18,940 nt of DNA from an uncultured Treponema sp. (GTDB lineage Bacteria > Spirochaetota > Spirochaetia > Treponematales > Treponemataceae), in contig CAMVBP010000011.1 in the NCBI GenBank assembly GCA_947165795.1, forward strand, positions 1 to 18,940. Reading direction: 5' to 3'. Numbering within the stretch: position 1 is the first letter of the stretch; each line of letters begins with the position of its first letter. Of this stretch, positions 14,994 to 18,940 are shown one piece after another. The notes under the pieces are model-generated. The model was given only the letters and a program-made list of their open reading frames with translations, searched no databases and was not told the origin of the DNA. A program made the translations under genes and the position numbers.

Positions 14994-16367
14994 ATGGAAA
15001 GCAGAAAAAAGCGTGTTGAAGGAATTCGTATTCAGCATTTTTATGCCTCTTTAATGATTCTTGGCTGTCTTTTGACGGTTTTGATTTTTGAATCAACATT
15101 TAAAATTAAAAAAAATTATGAAAAGCTTTTGTTTGAAGTAAATGATTTTTCTGACTGTACAAGAGCAGTATCTGATTTTCAAACAGCATGTAATTATCTA
15201 ACACAGCAGGCTCAGTTTTTTTCTTTGAGCTGTAATCCGGTATATATTGGAAATTATTTTTATGAATATAAGGACCTTTCTAAAAGGGAAGTTGCCCTTC
15301 AGATTATAGAAATGTCGCATGTAAAGGATGTACCATATAACAGCATTCATATGGCGTATAAAGAATCCTGTAAGCTTGTAGAAAAAGATATTTATGCAAT
15401 GCGGCTTGTATCTGATGCAATTAATCTGCCGGCATCGGAAGTTCCCGAAGAAATAAGCAGCATAGTTTTAAAAGATGAACATAGAAAATTATCAAATGAA
15501 GAAAAAATAAAGACTGCGCAGAATATGCTTTTTAGTCAGGAATACAATGATATTACGCGCCGTGTAGCTGAGCACATAGTTGTCATTTTTTCTTCTTTAA
15601 CAGGTTCTCATGTTCAAAAAAATACAAGTGCAAACCGCATAATAACCAGACATTTTGTAATCCAGATTTTTATGGAAATAATAATGTTTGTAGTATGTAT
15701 TTTGCTTTATTCCCTGCTGGTCTGGTTTGTTTTAATTCCTTTGCAGAAGAATTATTCTTCAATTACCAAAAATCAGAAAATGGAATTAATAGGTGCAAGA
15801 GAAGTTCTTCATATTGCAAAAGCGTATAACGGGCTGTATGAAAAAAATCAGATAACGACACAGGTTTTAAAACACAAGGCTGAACACGATAATCTTACAG
15901 GCCTTATAAACCGCAATGCCTTTGATAAAATAAAGGATTTATTAAGTTCTGTAGAAGAACCGATTGCATATGTAATTCTTGATATAGATTTCTTTAAGAA
16001 TGTAAATGATGAATATGGACATCCTACTGGAGACCTTGTGTTAAAAAAAGTTGCAGAAATCCTTAAAGAACAGTTCCGTTCAAATGATTATATAATAAGA
16101 ACCGGGGGAGATGAATTTGTTGTTATTATGACAAAATTCAGTTCAATAGAAATATTAACAAAACGAATAAAAGAAAAGATTGAAAATATAAATGGACTTT
16201 TAAGAACGGCACCAGGCGGAATTCCTGTTGTTTCGGTAAGTGCCGGTGTTGCCTTTTCTCAAAAAGGTTATACTACTTCTCTTGAAAATGAAGCTGATGT
16301 TGCTTTATATAATGTAAAAGGAAATAACCGCTGCGGCGTTGCCTTTTACGATGAAATAAAAGAATAA
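14994..16367 (+). CDS. Membrane-bound diguanylate cyclase (GGDEF)
   Basis: A 457-residue protein predicted to make cyclic di-GMP from two GTP. It has an N-terminal transmembrane helix (about 15-34), an extracytoplasmic sensor region of about 185 residues (35-220) with no recognised fold, a second helix (about 222-249), a linker, and a GGDEF domain (about 296-455). The domain has DNLTGLINRNAF (299-310), the metal-binding VILDIDFFKNVND (327-339), an intact GGDEF (371-375), and the RxxD inhibitory site RSND (362-365) exactly five residues before it. It should therefore be active and subject to product inhibition. No EAL domain is present. It is the third gene of the lipoprotein/M28 cluster, 14 nt after the peptidase, with no obvious SD. 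An envelope signal may be read by its sensor region. Confidence 0.92.
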   Translation: MESRKKRVEGIRIQHFYASLMILGCLLTVLIFESTFKIKKNYEKLLFEVNDFSDCTRAVSDFQTACNYLTQQAQFFSLSCNPVYIGNYFYEYKDLSKREVALQIIEMSHVKDVPYNSIHMAYKESCKLVEKDIYAMRLVSDAINLPASEVPEEISSIVLKDEHRKLSNEEKIKTAQNMLFSQEYNDITRRVAEHIVVIFSSLTGSHVQKNTSANRIITRHFVIQIFMEIIMFVVCILLYSLLVWFVLIPLQKNYSSITKNQKMELIGAREVLHIAKAYNGLYEKNQITTQVLKHKAEHDNLTGLINRNAFDKIKDLLSSVEEPIAYVILDIDFFKNVNDEYGHPTGDLVLKKVAEILKEQFRSNDYIIRTGGDEFVVIMTKFSSIEILTKRIKEKIENINGLLRTAPGGIPVVSVSAGVAFSQKGYTTSLENEADVALYNVKGNNRCGVAFYDEIKE

Positions 16368-16386
16368 TATTTCTGAATTATTATAA

Positions 16387-16854
16387 TTATTCTTCTATCT
16401 GGTTTTTCATTTTTGTTAATGCTTCATTCAGTTTTTCATCTTCTTTTTTAGTAAAGCAATTTGTAATCAGAATGCTTATTACAGTACATACAGAGTAAGA
16501 TGCCAGAACAAGAATCCAGAAAAAAGGTTTGCCCGGAACCCAGCGGAAGATGAGTGCAATAATCACAAAAACAGCTATGGTAAAAATAAAAAAGAATACG
16601 TACCTTAGAACCAGACTTGTTTTTTTAAGAAATACATCTGTAAAAAATACAAATCTGAACACACATATAAAGAAAGAAAACGCGAAAAGCTGAAAGAAAG
16701 TTTGTACAGAAATTCCTTTGTTTCCAAGTATAAAAAGATTCGGGAATTTTTCGGCCTCTTTGCCAATGAGCACTGTTGTAATTGCAAAAATTAAAATAAT
16801 TACGGCAAAGATTTGTAATAAACTTTCTATAAATAATACTACTCGATTTTTCAT
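16387..16854 (-). CDS. DUF3021-family membrane protein
   Basis: A 155-residue protein with four predicted transmembrane helices (about 7-30, 51-72, 82-104, 111-132) and a charged C-terminal tail (KKEDEKLNEALTKMKNQIEE). Size, topology and position directly downstream of a stand-alone LytTR regulator match DUF3021 proteins, which in many Firmicutes form regulator/membrane-protein pairs where the membrane partner is thought to restrain the regulator. The molecular role is not established. An SD (TAGGAG) inside the end of the LytTR gene lies 9 nt before the ATG, and the two genes are 1 nt apart, so they are co-translated. It ends convergent with the GGDEF gene. Confidence 0.8.
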   Translation of the reverse strand: MKNRVVLFIESLLQIFAVIILIFAITTVLIGKEAEKFPNLFILGNKGISVQTFFQLFAFSFFICVFRFVFFTDVFLKKTSLVLRYVFFFIFTIAVFVIIALIFRWVPGKPFFWILVLASYSVCTVISILITNCFTKKEDEKLNEALTKMKNQIEE

Positions 16855-16855
16855 A

Positions 16856-17296
16856 TTATCGAACTCCTATTTTTGTTTTAAATTCTTCTGCGTAAGCGCG
16901 CGAAATTATCAGCTGATATCCGTTTTTAAGCGTTACGCGGATTCTGCGATCAATATCAGATTTAAGACTTTCAATTTTATTCAGATTTAAAAGAGTTGAT
17001 TTATTTACACGGAAAAAATTATGCTCTGCAAGCATAGCTTCAAGTTCATACAGTCTAAGAGAAGTTTCAAAAACTCCATCTTCTGTATAAATAAAGGTGC
17101 AGCGCTCTACAGTTTCTACGTATAAAATAGCTTTTAAATCAATGAGATGAATTTCGCCGTTTACCTTTACAGAAAGCTTTTTATCTGTAATCCGTAAAGC
17201 TTCAATAAGACGCTCCAGTTCAGGAGTTATTTCCCGGCAGGTAATGTTCAGAGTTGTTTCCTGAACAGAAGCATCTGTCTGAATTGTTATTTTCAT
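16856..17296 (-). CDS. Stand-alone LytTR-type DNA-binding regulator
   Basis: A 146-residue transcription regulator with no receiver domain. The C-terminal LytTR domain (about 50-144) shows the typical segments LKAILYVETVERCTFIYT, an RLYELEAML helix, FFRVNKSTLLNLNKIESL and RIRVTLKNGYQLIISRAYAEEFK. The first ~45 residues (TDASVQETTLNITCREI...) form a short N-terminal extension of the kind seen in LytTR proteins paired with DUF3021. Its ATG overlaps the stop of the upstream membrane-protein gene (ATGA, 4 nt), and the DUF3021 gene follows after 1 nt, so all three should be made together. Such pairs usually regulate their own operon; candidate dyads lie in the promoter region upstream of 18144. 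Confidence 0.88.
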   Translation of the reverse strand: MKITIQTDASVQETTLNITCREITPELERLIEALRITDKKLSVKVNGEIHLIDLKAILYVETVERCTFIYTEDGVFETSLRLYELEAMLAEHNFFRVNKSTLLNLNKIESLKSDIDRRIRVTLKNGYQLIISRAYAEEFKTKIGVR

Positions 17297-18144
17297 TCTT
17301 CTATTGTATCAGACTTTTCAGATTTCTGGTAAGATTTTTCCCGCATCAAACCAACCCAATAGAACAGCATGGCCGGCAGTATTGGTGCTGCAAAATCATA
17401 AATCAGATTCATGTTCTTCAAAACAAGTCCCTGATAAAGAGCAAAAATAAGCACAGAGCCGGCATAAAAAATAAGCGTTCTGAAAATCAGCTTTGGCTTT
17501 GAAATCAAGGCCAGCACAAATGTAAGAATCATCGGCAGATAAAATTGCAGCATATTTTTTATGTCTGTGTGCTCTGTGTTTATTTCAACCTTTTGAATTA
17601 ATGCAAAAATGATTGAAACAATTGTGTAGACAAAAAACACTCCGACGGCAAGAATTATCGCCATTAGAGCTGTGTTTTGCAAAATCGATTTCTTGTCTTC
17701 AGGCTGATTGATATATTTGCAAAACAAAATGCTGAAAAGCAAAGTCTGAGTCATTACTTCTGGCAGACCGATAAAATGAAAGGCAAGCGGAAGCTTAGAA
17801 TAGATTACGCCTTCGATTGAAGAAGGGGCTGAAGACATAGGGCCGATAATTCCAATTCCTACGAACAAGAGCCAGAGAAAAAGCCAGCCGTATTTTTTAG
17901 CTTTAAAGAACTCTCTGAATGGAAGAAGAACAAAGGCAAATAAAAGCCCTCTTATAATCTGAACAAAAGGTCCGAGAGCATTTGCCGTTCCACCATAATC
18001 TCTAAAGTAATCACTGACGCCTGGCTGTTGCCACCAATAGTCGTAGCGCAGTAAATTTGAAAAAATTACACCGCAGAGAAAATAAGTCAGACAGTGAACC
18101 AAAGTAACGTACATTACATACTTAAAAGTTTTGTTGTGTTTCAT
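17293..18144 (-). CDS. Unknown polytopic membrane protein in a LytTR-DUF3021 operon
   Basis: I do not recognise this family. The protein has 283 residues and about eight hydrophobic segments (near 8-30, 57-77, 86-105, 120-143, 158-182, 199-215, 219-242, 250-268), with a basic tail ending in REKSYQKSEKSDTIEE. Loop 101-110 reads GPMSSAPSSI, and an aromatic patch RYDYWW (33-38) follows helix 1. The frame is open back to 18222, but the ATG at 18144 is chosen because GGAGG lies 5 nt upstream and a hydrophobic first helix starts there. It is the first gene of the operon and overlaps the LytTR gene by 4 nt, which suggests it is either the regulated output or a sensor for the pair. Confidence 0.75.
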   Translation of the reverse strand: MKHNKTFKYVMYVTLVHCLTYFLCGVIFSNLLRYDYWWQQPGVSDYFRDYGGTANALGPFVQIIRGLLFAFVLLPFREFFKAKKYGWLFLWLLFVGIGIIGPMSSAPSSIEGVIYSKLPLAFHFIGLPEVMTQTLLFSILFCKYINQPEDKKSILQNTALMAIILAVGVFFVYTIVSIIFALIQKVEINTEHTDIKNMLQFYLPMILTFVLALISKPKLIFRTLIFYAGSVLIFALYQGLVLKNMNLIYDFAAPILPAMLFYWVGLMREKSYQKSEKSDTIEE

Positions 18145-18288
18145 GACAACCTCCGCCTGCGAATATAACTTATGATTTTCTATAAGAAAATATGCTTTTT
18201 CGTGACTTGCCTGAATGTGCACTTAAGTTGCCGGATTTACTGTATCAATTTCTTACTATCATATATATTTTTATTTGTGAGGTACCCC
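18145..18288. other. Divergent control region upstream of the LytTR operon
   Basis: No gene is seen. The region contains a 7-bp dyad ATTTTCT/AGAAAAT with a 3-nt spacer (18175-18191) and the palindrome ACTTAAGT (about 18221-18228). A possible minus-strand -10 (TATATT) lies shortly before the SD of the membrane-protein gene, without a good -35. These are plausible binding sites for an autoregulating LytTR protein but were not matched to a known consensus. Confidence 0.35.
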
Positions 18289-18317
18289 TTGACTTTGCCG
18301 CCATCTCATAATAGAAT
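18289..18317 (+). promoter_or_regulatory. Sigma70-type promoter of the topoisomerase gene
   Basis: TTGACT (18289-18294), a 17-bp spacer, and TAGAAT (18312-18317): five of six matches to each consensus hexamer with ideal spacing. Transcription would start near 18324, giving a leader of about 28 nt with GGTGG before the ATG at 18352. Confidence 0.75.
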
Positions 18318-18351
18318 TCTACTATTAAAATATACATTTTGGGTGGGAAAA

Positions 18352-18940
18352 ATGTCAGATAAATCTTCTACGTCTAAGGGCGGGCTTTCGGCTCGTATTG
18401 CCGCTATGCAGGCAGCAGAAAAGGCTGCTGCGTCTAAAACTTCTGCATCAAAAACGACTCCGGCAAAAAAATTAACTGCTGCTGCAAAAACAGCTGCAAA
18501 ACCTGCAGCTAAGGCTGTTGCAAAACCAGCTTCTAAGACTCCTGTAAAAGCAGCCGCTTCAAAAGCAAACGCTTCTGCAAAAACTGCAAAATCTGCAGCT
18601 GTTTCAAAGACTCCGGCAAAATCCACTGCAGCAAAAACTTCCGGCGCTGTTAAAACTGCAGCTGCCGTAAAAACTCCAGTTTCCGCTAAAGCTCCGGTAA
18701 AATCAACCCCGGCTAAAGCTCCCGCAAAGGCTCCTGCAAAGTCAGCAAAAGCTGCTGCACCAAAGCCTGGTGTTTACGACGAAGATTCCATTCAGCACCT
18801 TGAAGGTCTTGAGCATATTCGCCTTCGTCCTGGTATGTATATCGGATCTCTTGGAGACGGTTCAAACGAAAACGACGGTATTTATATTCTTCTTAAGGAA
18901 GGAATTGATAACTCTGTCGACGAGTTCTCTCAGGGCTTCG
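18352..18940 (+). CDS. DNA topoisomerase IV / gyrase B subunit with Lys/Ala-rich tail (3' partial)
   Basis: The frame stays open from the ATG at 18352 to the window end (196 residues). Residues about 141-196 match the start of the GHKL ATPase domain of type IIA topoisomerase B subunits: [18 protein letters not shown] (149-166), then the Bergerat N-box [10 protein letters not shown] with catalytic Glu183 and Mg-binding Asn187. Ahead of this is a low-complexity tail (about 20-139) made almost only of Ala, Lys, Ser, Thr, Pro and Val, with repeats such as AKAPAK and KTPAK, resembling eukaryotic histone H1 C-terminal tails and bacterial AlgP/HctB-like proteins. Standard GyrB and ParE begin only a few residues before the ATPase motif. 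A strong promoter precedes it. ParE versus GyrB cannot be decided from this fragment; the atypical IYILLKEG segment makes a second, non-gyrase copy more likely. Confidence 0.88.
   Translation, partial: MSDKSSTSKGGLSARIAAMQAAEKAAASKTSASKTTPAKKLTAAAKTAAKPAAKAVAKPASKTPVKAAASKANASAKTAKSAAVSKTPAKSTAAKTSGAVKTAAAVKTPVSAKAPVKSTPAKAPAKAPAKSAKAAAPKPGVYDEDSIQHLEGLEHIRLRPGMYIGSLGDGSNENDGIYILLKEGIDNSVDEFSQGF

Noticed and set aside
16362..16392. AT-rich dyad GAATAAT/ATTATTC spanning the stops of the GGDEF and DUF3021 genes
   Set aside because: It is only A/T-rich pairing with no good T-tract on either side; chance is likely in this composition.
18145..18222. 26-residue extension of the LytTR-operon membrane protein
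   Set aside because: GGAGG is placed 5 nt before the ATG at 18144, and the extension is polar and without SD.
18306..18626. Ala/Phe-rich minus-strand open frame of 106 codons
   Set aside because: It is the antisense shadow of the Lys/Ala-rich tail of the topoisomerase gene; low-complexity codons prevent stops on the opposite strand.

Overview
The window is AT-rich, with short gaps between genes, many genes without a strong Shine-Dalgarno (SD) sequence, and a type IIA topoisomerase carrying a long Lys/Ala/Pro-rich N-terminal tail. Gene content (RecB/RecD, GH51 arabinofuranosidase, the KDG/KDPG pathway, a diguanylate cyclase, a LytTR-DUF3021 pair, a DUF6171-like mini-protein) best fits a host-associated, plant-polysaccharide-using spirochaete close to Treponema. 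This is an inference from overall impression; no rRNA or other direct marker gene is present.

Layout: (1) 1-5259, plus strand: the 3' part of recB and a complete recD, the end of a RecBCD recombinational-repair operon whose recC is presumably upstream. (2) 5261-9105: a carbohydrate region. A minus-strand GH51 alpha-L-arabinofuranosidase, followed by a terminator and a small Cys-rich gene, diverges from plus-strand kdgA (KDPG aldolase) and kdgK (KDG kinase). The divergent gap holds a perfect 18-bp LacI-type operator plus an extra half site, so arabinoside release and KDG metabolism are probably controlled together. A GC-rich, highly structured spacer separates kdgA from kdgK. (3) 9234-13043, minus strand: response regulator, sensor histidine kinase and CreD-family membrane protein, in the order of the enterobacterial creBCD module. 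(4) 13044-13297: a divergent control region dominated by a ~79-nt imperfect palindrome flanked by TGTGACA direct repeats. (5) 13298-16367, plus strand: a transglutaminase-like lipoprotein, an M28 zinc peptidase and a membrane-bound GGDEF protein, tightly packed and probably one operon. (6) 16387-18144, minus strand: an unknown polytopic membrane protein, a stand-alone LytTR regulator and a DUF3021 membrane protein, translationally coupled. (7) 18289 to the end, plus strand: a clear sigma70-type promoter and the start of a topoisomerase IV/gyrase B gene with a histone H1-like tail.

Two gene starts were moved inward from the longest reading frame because a conserved N-terminus or an SD picks a later ATG (response regulator at 13043; LytTR-operon membrane protein at 18144). 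The lipoprotein start was moved to 13298, where a lipobox signal peptide and a GGAGG occur. No tRNA, rRNA, CRISPR array, transposase or phage gene was seen. The points most worth a second look are the tailed topoisomerase, the palindromic element at 13083-13161, the peptidase/transglutaminase/c-di-GMP operon, and the shared LacI-type operator of the sugar genes.
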